From NCBI GenBank assembly GCA_902779055.1, contig CACZAD010000011.1:1-53833 (forward strand): a DNA stretch of 53,833 nt, in the 5' to 3' direction. Each line of letters begins with the position of its first letter. Position 1 is the first letter of the stretch. The stretch comes from Fibrobacter succinogenes (lineage in GTDB: Bacteria > Fibrobacterota > Fibrobacteria > Fibrobacterales > Fibrobacteraceae). Shown in pieces: positions 42,524 through 51,070 of this stretch. A program made the position numbers and the translations under genes. The notes under the pieces were generated by a model, which was not told the DNA's origin, made no database searches, and saw nothing but the letters and a program-made list of their open reading frames with translations.

Positions 42524-45268
42524 TTAATGAATCTTCTTCAGCAAGGCATCTAAACGCGCCGAAAATTGCGCAGCACCAAGATAGCTTACATGATTGGGAT
42601 TGTAGGCCATTTCTTCGGTATAGTCGTGATTACCGTCTTTATATTCATCGAAGATTAAAATGCCCATATTGGCGATTTCGTCAATAATCTGGTGCGCCAC
42701 ATCCCATCTCGGTCCATACGGGCCGAACACAGGCGTATCCTTATACAACGGATTGCGCGGCGGAATGGCGGCAATCAACTGCACTCCGCAAGAATCTGCG
42801 GTGCGTTTCAGCGCCTCGAACATTTTCAGGCTACGCTTCAAATGAGGCGAATCAAAGGAAAGATTTTCGACGCCCTCATGCATAAAGGCTCCGCTCCAAC
42901 CGCCAATCGGTAACAGGAACGTATTTTCGATATACTGCTGCGCCAGCAGGACTTTTGAATATTCCTGGTCGAGACTCAGTTCTGCAATTTCATCCTTGGT
43001 TTCCGGCGACAAATGCGCCGCATCGTACTGAATTCCTGGAGAAACATTGATAAGGAGGCCTGTCGCTTCATCAAAACTCCTATAAAGGAAAGCCGGCGAA
43101 AGTTCCACGACAAGGTACTTAATTTTAGGAGCGTACGGCAAAATATAATGCCTGATCAAATAATCAAAGAGATAGCCATCGCTCATCGACACAGCCATGT
43201 TCAACATCTTGCACGACTTTATCGAATCTTCAATAACGGAGTTCAAAATCGTGGAACTCCCTAGAGCAACGGCTTCGACCTCATCACTTTTTTTCCAGAA
43301 CGATTGCAGTCTCATGCCCAGTTCAACCGACATAAACGCCACCGGAGAATCCATTTCATAATCAAAATAAACGCCAGCACTGTCGATGTCCACCGTCAAT
43401 TTCGGTTGTCCCGGACGTTCCTGCCAAACCCACAGGCTGGGATGCCACAATTCTTCGCCTTCGACAAGCGGAGTGATGCTTCCATCGTTCAAATTGACCA
43501 GGACGACCTGCTGATGCGCACCATTGACATTAGCAAGCGTTGCCACGACCAGGTTACTAAGCGAATCCTTTAGAATTCCGCCGGCCCATTCGGTATGGTC
43601 AAATTCAAAAGCTGAAGGTGCCGCCACCGAGTGGATCAATTTTCCCGAGCCATCCACAAGGAGCATCATTTTATGGACGCCATACTTCGTTCCTGTAAAT
43701 TCGCGACCCAGGCTTCCGCCAAAATCAAGGAACAATGTGCGGTTACTTCCGTCCTTAGAAAGCGAAGCATTGCAAGCCTGCTCCCCGTTGTACCAGATTT
43801 CATCTTCGTAGGCAACGCCATCCTTGGACAAATTCGCACGGAGCAAGGGCGACGAAGAAATCGCCAAACGGTTATCATTCGAAACGCCGCCATGATAAGC
43901 CCCATCAAAGAGCTTTTCAGGGACACCAAAGGCGCCCTTTTCAAACTTCACCTGCCACGTACTTTCGTGTTTAAACTGATCACCCTTATTGTTTGCCGCA
44001 GACGAGACGTAGACAATCACCGTATCACCATTATCATTGACACGCCACCTCGGCACCGCCGCATTTTCGACAGGCAACGCCACCAAATTGCGCCCCGTTT
44101 CATTCAAATCCCGAACATAAACCTTCGATGGTTGCGAGGAACCCTCCATGGACGTACAAAAAGCGACATGCTTTCCGTCTGGCGAAATTTCAGGATGGAA
44201 CACCTGCATAGAATCTTCAATCTGCACAACCTTCGCCGACTTGGCAAAATCCACATAAACGAGATTGCCGGTCACATCATTCCTGAGCGCAAGTTTAGCC
44301 CAATACGAATCCGTGATTTTCCGGACTTCGGAAGCTTCCTTCAACGGCACCACCGGAGCAGCGACCACCTCCCCTTTATTCGAGAACCACACCGCATCAG
44401 GAATGGCGCCATACGCCAAGCGGAATCCGATGTAATCGCCCCGAGTCGAATTCAGGATGGGGTACGTATCCCCGCGATTGTACAACGTAACAGATGACGG
44501 CGAACCGTAAAAATTTCCGCCCTTCACAACGCAAGATCCAAGCGCATCCCCATCGACAGAACCCACGAAATTCGTCACCGAAGAATCCTTGAATGTAACG
44601 AACCAGTCGTTCACCAGTTCCAGCATATTTCCAGAAAAGTCGCAGAAGTTTCCGAACTTATCGCCAGAGGAACAAACCGGATGGGCGACAGATCCGGAGT
44701 TTTCCGCATTCCAGCCCAGCTCAGGGTGCCAGAACATAGAAGCGACAAAGACCCATTCCGCTTCCGTCGGCAAGCGGAATCCGTTGGACTCGGCGTTGAA
44801 CTTAAAGTTTTTCATCTTGACGCAATGCTTTTCGCCATCCAGCTCCGCCGACGAAAACACATAAGCGCTATCAACACCGTACTTTCTGCTCATCGCATTG
44901 GCGTACAAGACCGCATCAAAAAAAGTGACATTGGCGGCAGGGATGGAATCTTGCGGGCAAGCAACCTTCAAGCCCGTCACGCCCCCCATGATCTCATTAA
45001 AGTCCTTGCAAATAACCTCATGACCGCCCATGAAAAAATCATACGAAAAGGAAACATTCATTTGAGGGCGTTCTACCATCTTGGCAGAAGCATCGCTCGT
45101 TCCTAAAACAACGCCTTTGCCATGAGCCTTGATCTTGAACATTCCTTCGGCAATGCTTTCGTCCTCGTGGACTAAAAAATAAGACTCACTCGGATTATCC
45201 TCCGTACAACCAAACCCCAAAAGAGCCAATAAAACAAGAGGTATCAAAAAACGCATTGCCTTGTACAT
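42524..45268 (-). CDS. TIGR02171-type lipoprotein: SUMF1-like + beta-propeller-like + SGNH-like domains
   Basis: A 914-residue lipoprotein with lipobox GFGC (Cys21). Part 1 (to about residue 300) is a formylglycine-generating-enzyme-like domain: FFMGGHEVICKDFNEIMGG, GFRLPTEAEWVF, NMLELVNDW, VKGGNFYGS, YIGFRLAYG. Part 2 (about 310-620) has TolB/PD40-like repeats (HPEISPDGKHVAF, HPSLWVW). Part 3 (about 650-914) looks like an SGNH-type domain with ALGSSTILN and a late HVSYLGAAQFS block. The order fits the Fibrobacter paralogous family I know as TIGR02171. The SUMF1 part probably serves as a fold rather than an oxidase. It is divergent from the MFS gene with 29 bases between ATGs. Confidence 0.82.
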   Translation of the reverse strand: MYKAMRFLIPLVLLALLGFGCTEDNPSESYFLVHEDESIAEGMFKIKAHGKGVVLGTSDASAKMVERPQMNVSFSYDFFMGGHEVICKDFNEIMGGVTGLKVACPQDSIPAANVTFFDAVLYANAMSRKYGVDSAYVFSSAELDGEKHCVKMKNFKFNAESNGFRLPTEAEWVFVASMFWHPELGWNAENSGSVAHPVCSSGDKFGNFCDFSGNMLELVNDWFVTFKDSSVTNFVGSVDGDALGSCVVKGGNFYGSPSSVTLYNRGDTYPILNSTRGDYIGFRLAYGAIPDAVWFSNKGEVVAAPVVPLKEASEVRKITDSYWAKLALRNDVTGNLVYVDFAKSAKVVQIEDSMQVFHPEISPDGKHVAFCTSMEGSSQPSKVYVRDLNETGRNLVALPVENAAVPRWRVNDNGDTVIVYVSSAANNKGDQFKHESTWQVKFEKGAFGVPEKLFDGAYHGGVSNDNRLAISSSPLLRANLSKDGVAYEDEIWYNGEQACNASLSKDGSNRTLFLDFGGSLGREFTGTKYGVHKMMLLVDGSGKLIHSVAAPSAFEFDHTEWAGGILKDSLSNLVVATLANVNGAHQQVVLVNLNDGSITPLVEGEELWHPSLWVWQERPGQPKLTVDIDSAGVYFDYEMDSPVAFMSVELGMRLQSFWKKSDEVEAVALGSSTILNSVIEDSIKSCKMLNMAVSMSDGYLFDYLIRHYILPYAPKIKYLVVELSPAFLYRSFDEATGLLINVSPGIQYDAAHLSPETKDEIAELSLDQEYSKVLLAQQYIENTFLLPIGGWSGAFMHEGVENLSFDSPHLKRSLKMFEALKRTADSCGVQLIAAIPPRNPLYKDTPVFGPYGPRWDVAHQIIDEIANMGILIFDEYKDGNHDYTEEMAYNPNHVSYLGAAQFSARLDALLKKIH

Positions 45269-45297
45269 AAATAAAATATACTATTTTCATATATCAC
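45269..45297. promoter_or_regulatory. 29-bp divergent promoter region
   Basis: TATACT (45277-45282, plus strand) lies 15 bases before the MFS ATG, so that transcript would have a leader of only about 8 nt. Neither gene has a clear ribosome site. The -35 of each promoter must lie inside the other gene's coding start. Confidence 0.45.
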
Positions 45298-46488
45298 ATG
45301 GCAACACAAGACACTACATCCGACAACAGGCTTTGGACTCGCACATTCGTGACGGTCGCCGCAGCAAACTTTTTGCTGTTCTTTAGCTTTTACCAGCTTT
45401 TGCCGATTCTCCCCTTGTACATCATCGACAAATTCCAGACGGACAACGCCACCGCAGGCATCATCATTTCGCTGTACACCATCGGCGCCCTCGCCTGCCG
45501 TCCGTTCGCCGGATTCCTTGTGGACACGCTCAGCCGAAAGCCATTGTATTTCTGGACGTTCTTTGCATTTACCGTCTGCTTTGTCGGGTACAAGGTCGTC
45601 GGGCTTTTGCCCATTCTTGCCGTTGTACGTTTTGCACACGGTTTATTCTTCGGCATTTCAAGTACGGCAAGCAACACCGTCGCGATTGACGCCCTCCCCG
45701 CAAGCCGCCGTGGCGAAGGCATCGGGTATTTCGGCATCAGCGTAAACCTCGCTTTTGCGACAGGCCCCATGACCGGAATGTTCCTTTACGAAGCCTTGGG
45801 CGATTCCATCGTATTCGCAACATCCATCGCCCTTTGCGTCATCGGACTTGTTCTTGTAAAGACCTTGAAGGTCAGGCCCCGCGAAAAGAAACAGTGCGCC
45901 CCCCTTTCGCTCGACCGCTTTTTCCTCACGCGAGCCGTTCCGCAATTTGCAAACTTCATCTTTGTCGGATTCGCCTACGGCCCCGTCACCAACTATATCG
46001 CGCTTTATGCCAAGGAACTCGGAATTAGCGGAACCGGCTGGTTCTACGCCCTCATTGCCGCCGGGCTCATCATGAACCGCATCATGACCGGGCGTCTCAT
46101 CGACAGAGGATACCTCGTCCATCTTGTCGGCACCGGAATGACGCTGAACGTCGTTGCGTACTTCATTTTGGCATTCAGCCACGGTCCCCTCACATTCTTC
46201 CTGGCCGCATTCCTTATCGGCACAAGCCTCGGGCTCATCTTCCCCGGCTACCAGACCATGTGCGTGAACCTCGCCCGTCACAACCAACGCGGCACGGCGA
46301 ACAGCACCTACCTCTCGGGCTGGGACATCGGTATCGGAACAGGAATCCTCACGGGCGGCGCCATGGCAAACTACTTCGGCATGCACCAGCAGGTATTTTT
46401 CGCCTGCGCCATTGCACTTGTCCTCGCCGACATCATGTACCTGACCTACACGGCAAAGCACTATTTAAGGAACAAACTGGAAGGTTAA
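45298..46488 (+). CDS. MFS transporter
   Basis: A 396-residue, twelve-helix major facilitator superfamily protein of the inner membrane. It starts with a hydrophobic helix (FVTVAAANFLLFFSFYQLLPILPLYI) and has the loop motif GFLVDTLSRKPLYF between helices 2 and 3, matching the G-x3-D-x2-R/K-x signature. A second copy of the loop (TGRLIDRGY) appears in the other half. Drug or sugar efflux is common in the family, but no substrate can be told from the sequence. Confidence 0.9.
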   Translation: MATQDTTSDNRLWTRTFVTVAAANFLLFFSFYQLLPILPLYIIDKFQTDNATAGIIISLYTIGALACRPFAGFLVDTLSRKPLYFWTFFAFTVCFVGYKVVGLLPILAVVRFAHGLFFGISSTASNTVAIDALPASRRGEGIGYFGISVNLAFATGPMTGMFLYEALGDSIVFATSIALCVIGLVLVKTLKVRPREKKQCAPLSLDRFFLTRAVPQFANFIFVGFAYGPVTNYIALYAKELGISGTGWFYALIAAGLIMNRIMTGRLIDRGYLVHLVGTGMTLNVVAYFILAFSHGPLTFFLAAFLIGTSLGLIFPGYQTMCVNLARHNQRGTANSTYLSGWDIGIGTGILTGGAMANYFGMHQQVFFACAIALVLADIMYLTYTAKHYLRNKLEG

Positions 46489-46521
46489 AACGGATCAAGA
46501 AACGAAAGACGAAGATAGCCT

Positions 46522-47661
46522 TCATCTTTTCGATACGGCTCGTTTCTTTTCGTACATATTTTCGTCGGCAAGCATCATGCTCTTCTTGAAGCTGTGGACA
46601 TCGCCATCCCAAACGTTCCAGCCGACGCTGACGCCAATCGTGTAAGGCATGTTGTCTCGCTTGAGCGATTCTTCGCGCAGGCATTCATGAATTGTAGATT
46701 CGACAGTTTCTGGAGCCACCGTCCGGGTAATCATCAAGAATTCATCGCCACCGTAACGGCAAAGGAATACAGGGCACTTAAGCCGGCCGCAAGCGAGCTT
46801 TAACGCCTGCGAAACAAGAACGAGCGCACGATCGCCTTCGACATGGCCACAAGTGTCGTTGATTTGCTTAAAGTGGTCGACATCCAGCATGACCACGTAC
46901 GAATTCTTCGCATCGCGCAGCTGGTACAAGTAGCGGTCCAGGCAGTTGCGGTTGTTGAGCATCGTCAGCGGATCCGTCGAAATCAGCTGGTTCTGCGAAT
47001 ACAGGTAGACAAACAAGATGACAAGCGTACACCAGAAGCAGAACAACGGAGAAGTCATCGAAAAGAAAATCTGCCCACCTGCCGCACAAATCGCGCCCGG
47101 AGTATAGCTAGCCACAATCAGGTAGGTCGTGAGCTTGCGCCGGTCGTGCAATGCAAATCCGCGGATCAGCCCACGGGCCGTCACAGTCAAGATGTAAAGG
47201 CAAGGGAGGAACGCCAGGACAAAATAATAGAGGTTGCACGGTTCCAGATTTTCATCAAGCCAGAATTCAGGATCCAGCACAAAAAAGACAAGCAAGACAA
47301 CGGCTTCGATCACAATGGGAATCCGCAATATCGACTGGAGCCTATGGATTTGCTGTTTCGTCATATCCGGCCGGGTACTCATTTCGGCATAGATAAAACA
47401 GCTATAGAACAAGACCGCCGCTATGATTGCATTGAGATAATTGACCGCGAGAGTGCTAAACGTATTTTTGACAAAGATGCCATCGTACACCAGCGCCCAA
47501 ATCGAATCGTTCAAAAAGTAAATGATATGCCAAAACACCAATTTATGGAAAAGGGTGTATTTCAGCTGTGGTGTCGGTAAACTCATTATGCTATACTGCA
47601 AGAGCAGCAAAACGCAAATACATGCGATATTGACTTCGGCATAAAATACATAGACACTCAT
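46522..47661 (-). CDS. Membrane-bound diguanylate cyclase (GGDEF)
   Basis: A 379-residue protein. Six or seven hydrophobic helices (to about residue 205) resemble a 7TM-type sensor region. A GGDEF domain follows (STDPLTMLNNRN, MLDVDHFKQINDTCGH, RYGGDEF) with the active-site motif intact, so it should make c-di-GMP. The product-inhibition I-site (RxxD five residues before GGDEF) reads KCPV and is missing, so feedback control through it is unlikely. Start at ATG 47661, because TATAAT (47676-47671) lies only 9 bases upstream, implying a leaderless or near-leaderless mRNA; the longer frame crosses this promoter. Confidence 0.88.
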   Translation of the reverse strand: MSVYVFYAEVNIACICVLLLLQYSIMSLPTPQLKYTLFHKLVFWHIIYFLNDSIWALVYDGIFVKNTFSTLAVNYLNAIIAAVLFYSCFIYAEMSTRPDMTKQQIHRLQSILRIPIVIEAVVLLVFFVLDPEFWLDENLEPCNLYYFVLAFLPCLYILTVTARGLIRGFALHDRRKLTTYLIVASYTPGAICAAGGQIFFSMTSPLFCFWCTLVILFVYLYSQNQLISTDPLTMLNNRNCLDRYLYQLRDAKNSYVVMLDVDHFKQINDTCGHVEGDRALVLVSQALKLACGRLKCPVFLCRYGGDEFLMITRTVAPETVESTIHECLREESLKRDNMPYTIGVSVGWNVWDGDVHSFKKSMMLADENMYEKKRAVSKR

Positions 47662-47714
47662 AGGTAGGAAATTATATTTTATATGCCCAAAGTTCAACCT
47701 TATTTCGCCGAAAT

Positions 47715-48146
47715 ATGAAAATCATCAGAGTTACAAAAGAATTTGAACGCGCCGGAGCCTATTATGTAAGAATCCACGCCATGGCCCGTAAGCACAAAAT
47801 TCCCCTCGAGGCCGAAATTGACGCAAAAGACGGCGAAAATTGCAATTATATCCTCGCTTTAGACGATATTTACCCCGTGGCCACCTGCCGATGGTTCAAA
47901 ATTGACGAAAAAACAGCAGAAATCGGGCGGGTCGTCGTCCTCCCGGAATACAGGGGCCAGCATCTTGGGCAAAAAGTCGTTGCCGAGGCCGAAAAATGGA
48001 TGCGCGAACAGGGAATCCAGAAATCCGCCATTTCCAGCCGTGTCGGGGTCGAGGACTTTTACAGAAAGCAGGGATACGAGGCCAACGGGAACGGGCACGC
48101 GCACAACGACACGTTCCTGTGTACCTATATGGAAAAAATCCTTTAA
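47715..48146 (+). CDS. GNAT-family N-acetyltransferase
   Basis: A 143-residue acetyl-CoA-dependent acetyltransferase. Motif A is IGRVVVLPEYRGQHLGQKVVAEAEKW with the pyrophosphate loop RGQHLG, and motif B is ISSRVGVEDFYRKQGYEA. Length and layout match small ElaA/PhnO-like GNAT proteins; the acceptor is unknown. It is divergent from the diguanylate cyclase gene and stands alone. Confidence 0.9.
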   Translation: MKIIRVTKEFERAGAYYVRIHAMARKHKIPLEAEIDAKDGENCNYILALDDIYPVATCRWFKIDEKTAEIGRVVVLPEYRGQHLGQKVVAEAEKWMREQGIQKSAISSRVGVEDFYRKQGYEANGNGHAHNDTFLCTYMEKIL

Positions 48147-48159
48147 ATTTTCCATTTTT

Positions 48160-48178
48160 CAACAACTTTCTTTTGTTG
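48160..48178. promoter_or_regulatory. Inverted repeat upstream of module 3 promoter (candidate operator)
   Basis: CAACAA-N7-TTGTTG is centred 90 bases upstream of the -35 of the regulator gene. If extended to ATGCAACAA-type arms, the right arm's GTTGCAT has a near half copy, GTTTCAT (48247-48253), 5 bases from the -35. The arms are shorter than in the other modules, and it could instead be a weak terminator of the GNAT gene. Confidence 0.4.
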
Positions 48179-48258
48179 CATATAGGAACATTTATCAATA
48201 ATTCCTATTCACAATTATTCGTTTTTTAAAAGATTATTAACAATACGTTTCATGCAGT

Positions 48259-48287
48259 TTGCATTTTGTATATTTTTAATTTATATT
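48259..48287 (+). promoter_or_regulatory. Promoter of module 3 regulator
   Basis: TTGCAT (48259-48264) and TATATT (48282-48287) with a 17-base spacer. The ATG follows 23 bases after the -10, so this one has a short leader, without a clear ribosome site. Confidence 0.6.
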
Positions 48288-48310
48288 AGCAGACAGACTT
48301 TTGGCAACAA

Positions 48311-49141
48311 ATGAAACCCATTATCGAATATACAGATTTCCGCAAGTATATGCTGGATTTCTACGAGGAGCGCAAATTGCGCCATGTTTTTTCGTGGCGT
48401 GAATTTTCGAAAAGCGCGGGTTTCACTTCGTCCTCTTATATGAAAGTCGTTTGCGACGGCAAAAGCAACTTGAGCCGCATCGGAATCGAACGTACCGGGC
48501 AGGCCATGGGGCTTGTCGGTTTCGAAATGGACTATTTCAGGGCAATGGTCAACTTCGGTCAAGAAACGTCCGACGAAAAAAAGAGGACCGCCTACGAAGA
48601 AATGCTCACCATCGCAAAGACGCACAAAGTGAGAGTCGTCGAAGGCGAGCTGTTCGATTTTTACGAATCCTGGAAAAATCCCGTGATCCGCGAACTTGCC
48701 CCGATGATGCCGGGCGCCACACCAGGCGAAATCGCGAGGAACTGCTATCCCAAGATTTCGGCTCTCGAAGTCAAGCAGACGCTTGATTTTTTGACGAACG
48801 CCGGTTTTCTCAAGAAGACGGCCGAGAACACGTTCGTCCAAAACGAAACATCCATCACGGGATCGCCAGAAGCGACACGCCTCGCCATCCGCGACATGCA
48901 CCGCGAAATGGCAAAAATTGCGGCAAGCTCACTCGACCTTGCCAAAGCCGAAAGGAACTTCAGTGGCGTCACGATGGGAATTTCCAAGGACTCCTACGAA
49001 CAAATCGTCAAGGAACTCGACGAGTGCCGCCGCAAGGTCATCAGCATCGCCGCTGGCGACAAGAACATCAACCAAGTTTACAGACTCAATTTGCAGCTTT
49101 TCCCGCTCACCCGCAACACCAAGGAGAATAGCCATGAATAA
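48311..49141 (+). CDS. TIGR02147-family putative transcriptional regulator (module 3)
   Basis: A 276-residue regulator with IEYTDFRKYMLDFYEERK, the HTH-like FSWREFSKSAGFTSSSYMK, WKNPVIRELAPMMPGATPGEIAR, LDFLTNAGFLK, MHREMAKIA and YRLNLQLFPLTR. It is clearly homologous to modules 1, 2 and 4 over the full length but diverged in the region after the helix-turn-helix (LSRIGIERTGQAMGL). Its stop overlaps the ATG of the lipoprotein gene by 8 bases (ATGAATAA). A DNA-binding role is inferred from the family. Confidence 0.88.
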   Translation: MKPIIEYTDFRKYMLDFYEERKLRHVFSWREFSKSAGFTSSSYMKVVCDGKSNLSRIGIERTGQAMGLVGFEMDYFRAMVNFGQETSDEKKRTAYEEMLTIAKTHKVRVVEGELFDFYESWKNPVIRELAPMMPGATPGEIARNCYPKISALEVKQTLDFLTNAGFLKKTAENTFVQNETSITGSPEATRLAIRDMHREMAKIAASSLDLAKAERNFSGVTMGISKDSYEQIVKELDECRRKVISIAAGDKNINQVYRLNLQLFPLTRNTKENSHE

Positions 49142-50066
49142 GCTATTCGATAAGCTTTGCATACCAAGCATTCTTGCGATTGCATCATTTCTTGCCTCCG
49201 CCTGTACCGATCCAAACCCAGGTTACTTGACGGGCACAGCCGAAGAACGCAACCAATCGGCAAACGCAGGTGACATCTCCGGCAACATAGGGCCAGCCTC
49301 TAGCGACTCCGAAACCGAAAGCAGTTCCAGCGAAGCCGAAATTGAAAGCAGCTCCAGCGAAAGTTCAACAGGAAAAGACCCGTCCATCATCCCTGTAGAT
49401 CCCGGAGACGGCCATTCAGGCGCCCCCAGCGGAAGACCGGACAGTTCCATCCACATCATCGGAGCCCCGTCCTCGTCGTCCCAGTCGTACATCATCGTCA
49501 ACCCCTCCAGCAGCAGCAAGTCCGAACCCATAGGCAATCCCGACAACAACTTCCTGAACATCTATGTCTACAAGACCGGGATGCCCGAAATCACATTTGC
49601 CGAAAGCGTATTCGGCTTCAACAAGACCTACGAAGAATGCAACCCGTCCGAAAAGACTTGCACCGAAGACAATTCGAAGACCGCAGAATTCAGGACCTTG
49701 GGCCTGCATAAAATTGCGTCCGAAGACTTCGATCATATCAAGCCCATCTTCCCCTTGACCACAGAAAAGTTCGGGAACAAGCTTAAAGAAGTCTATACGG
49801 AAGGATGCTCGGTTTACGTGCTGAACATCAAGGAATCCTCGCCCGCATGGCACGTTCTCACCAGCATCACAAGCGACTCCCTCACCGTCGAGAACATCTT
49901 TGACAACTGCGATTACGAACATAGCCCATTCGATCTATATGTCGGCTTCTTGTTCTCGTTCTGCGGTGAACTGACCGACCAGACCAAAATCGTAATGAAC
50001 ACGACGCCTAACGGATCCAACCAATGCGGGCTCGTCAGCTACGAGGAGTTCTACAGGCAACGGTAA
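49134..50066 (+). CDS. Ser-rich lipoprotein of unknown function (module 3)
   Basis: A 310-residue lipoprotein with lipobox ASAC (Cys24). A long low-complexity linker (about 40-145) of ESSSSE, PSSSS and Gly/Pro segments leads to a domain of about 165 residues with cysteines (EECNPSEKTC, EGCSVYVL, DNCDY, SFCGEL, QCGL). It shares no visible similarity with the module 1/2 domain, so only the lipoprotein format is common. ATG 49134 is preceded by AAGGAG, located inside the regulator gene. Its start overlaps the regulator stop by 8 bases. Confidence 0.78.
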   Translation: MNKLFDKLCIPSILAIASFLASACTDPNPGYLTGTAEERNQSANAGDISGNIGPASSDSETESSSSEAEIESSSSESSTGKDPSIIPVDPGDGHSGAPSGRPDSSIHIIGAPSSSSQSYIIVNPSSSSKSEPIGNPDNNFLNIYVYKTGMPEITFAESVFGFNKTYEECNPSEKTCTEDNSKTAEFRTLGLHKIASEDFDHIKPIFPLTTEKFGNKLKEVYTEGCSVYVLNIKESSPAWHVLTSITSDSLTVENIFDNCDYEHSPFDLYVGFLFSFCGELTDQTKIVMNTTPNGSNQCGLVSYEEFYRQR

Positions 50067-50092
50067 GCGCGACGCCGGAGCGTCAAGGCTTT

Positions 50093-50137
50093 GGAAATCC
50101 TATATAATACAAAAACTATTATATAGGATTTCCTTTT
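50093..50137. promoter_or_regulatory. Perfect 17-bp inverted repeat: candidate operator of module 4 and/or terminator of module 3
   Basis: GGAAATCCTATATAATA (50093-50109), a 7-base loop, and its perfect complement (50117-50133), then TTTT. The T-run would make it a terminator for the module 3 lipoprotein. Its centre is 89 bases upstream of the module 4 -35, the same distance as in the other modules, and a near half copy TATAGTA (50189-50195) lies 6 bases from that -35. It may do both. Confidence 0.6.
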
Positions 50138-50201
50138 CAACAAATAGACCCTAAAAACGTCATTTTTAACATAATTTAAAGGTTTCCGTATAGTAAAAAC
50201 A

Positions 50202-50230
50202 TTGACCCTGCAAATCCGTAAACGTATTTT
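50202..50230 (+). promoter_or_regulatory. Promoter of module 4 regulator, leaderless
   Basis: The -35 TTGACC (50202-50207), 17-base spacer and -10 TATTTT (50225-50230) end 6 bases before the ATG at 50237. Confidence 0.7.
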
Positions 50231-50236
50231 ATAGGC

Positions 50237-51070
50237 ATGAAGTCCATACTCGAATACAAAGATTACCGACTCTATCTGCAAGATTTTTACGACGAACGCA
50301 AGCGCTGCGGAGCGTTCTCCTGGCGCGAATTCTGTAAAATCGCCGGATTTTCATCGCCGAACTACATGAAGCTCGTCTGCATGGGTCAAAGCAAGCTGAG
50401 CAAGATCAAATCCCCCAACGTAGCCAAGGCCATGGGACTTGTCGGCTACGAAGAAGAATACTTCAAGCAACTCGTCGCCTTCTGCAATGCGACAGACGAC
50501 TTTTCCAAAAAGGAAGCGCTCCTCGCAATGGAAAAGATCGCCCAGGAACACAAGATTCGAGTCATCGACAGCGAAACATTCCAGTATTACGAATCGTGGA
50601 AATACCCGGTCATCAGGGAACTCGCCCCGATGATGCCTGGAGCGAACCCGCGCGACCTCGCCGAAGAATGCAAGGAATACGTCTCGGCCGAAGAAGTCCG
50701 CGACATCCTGAGCTTCCTCGTCAAGGCGGGATTTCTCAAGAAAGAAGGCGACAAGACTTACTCACAAACCGAACAGACCGTCATCGGTTCCAAGGAAGCC
50801 CTCCCCATCGCCATCCGCGCCATGCACAAGGAAATGGCGAACATGGCCTCCCGCGCCGTAGACAGGTACTCCACAAAGGAGAGGTTCTTCACGGGAGTCA
50901 CGCTAGGCGTCACCGAAGAAGCCTACTGCAGAATCATCGAGGAACTTTCGACCTGCTGCAAAAAAATCGTTTCCATCGCAAGCGAATACAAGAACCTGGA
51001 ACAAGTCTACCGAGTCAATTTTCAACTCTTTCCATGCACGGACAAGATAAAGGATAAAAAGCATGCTTAA
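50237..51070 (+). CDS. TIGR02147-family putative transcriptional regulator (module 4)
   Basis: A 277-residue regulator: LEYKDYRLYLQDFYDERK, HTH-like FSWREFCKIAGFSSPNYMK, WKYPVIRELAPMMPGANPRDLAEE, LSFLVKAGFLK, MHKEMANMA and YRVNFQLFPCTD. The segment following the helix-turn-helix (GQSKLSKIKSPNVAKAMGL) differs most from its paralogues. Its stop overlaps the lipoprotein ATG by 8 bases (ATGCTTAA). With a -10 box 6 bases before the ATG the mRNA should be leaderless. Confidence 0.88.
   Translation: MKSILEYKDYRLYLQDFYDERKRCGAFSWREFCKIAGFSSPNYMKLVCMGQSKLSKIKSPNVAKAMGLVGYEEEYFKQLVAFCNATDDFSKKEALLAMEKIAQEHKIRVIDSETFQYYESWKYPVIRELAPMMPGANPRDLAEECKEYVSAEEVRDILSFLVKAGFLKKEGDKTYSQTEQTVIGSKEALPIAIRAMHKEMANMASRAVDRYSTKERFFTGVTLGVTEEAYCRIIEELSTCCKKIVSIASEYKNLEQVYRVNFQLFPCTDKIKDKKHA

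Noticed and set aside
48182..48208. ATAGGAA-N13-TTCCTAT as the module 3 operator
   Set aside because: It lies about 64 bases from the -35, not 87-90, and has no half copy beside the promoter. CAACAA/TTGTTG fits the shared geometry better, though the point is not settled.
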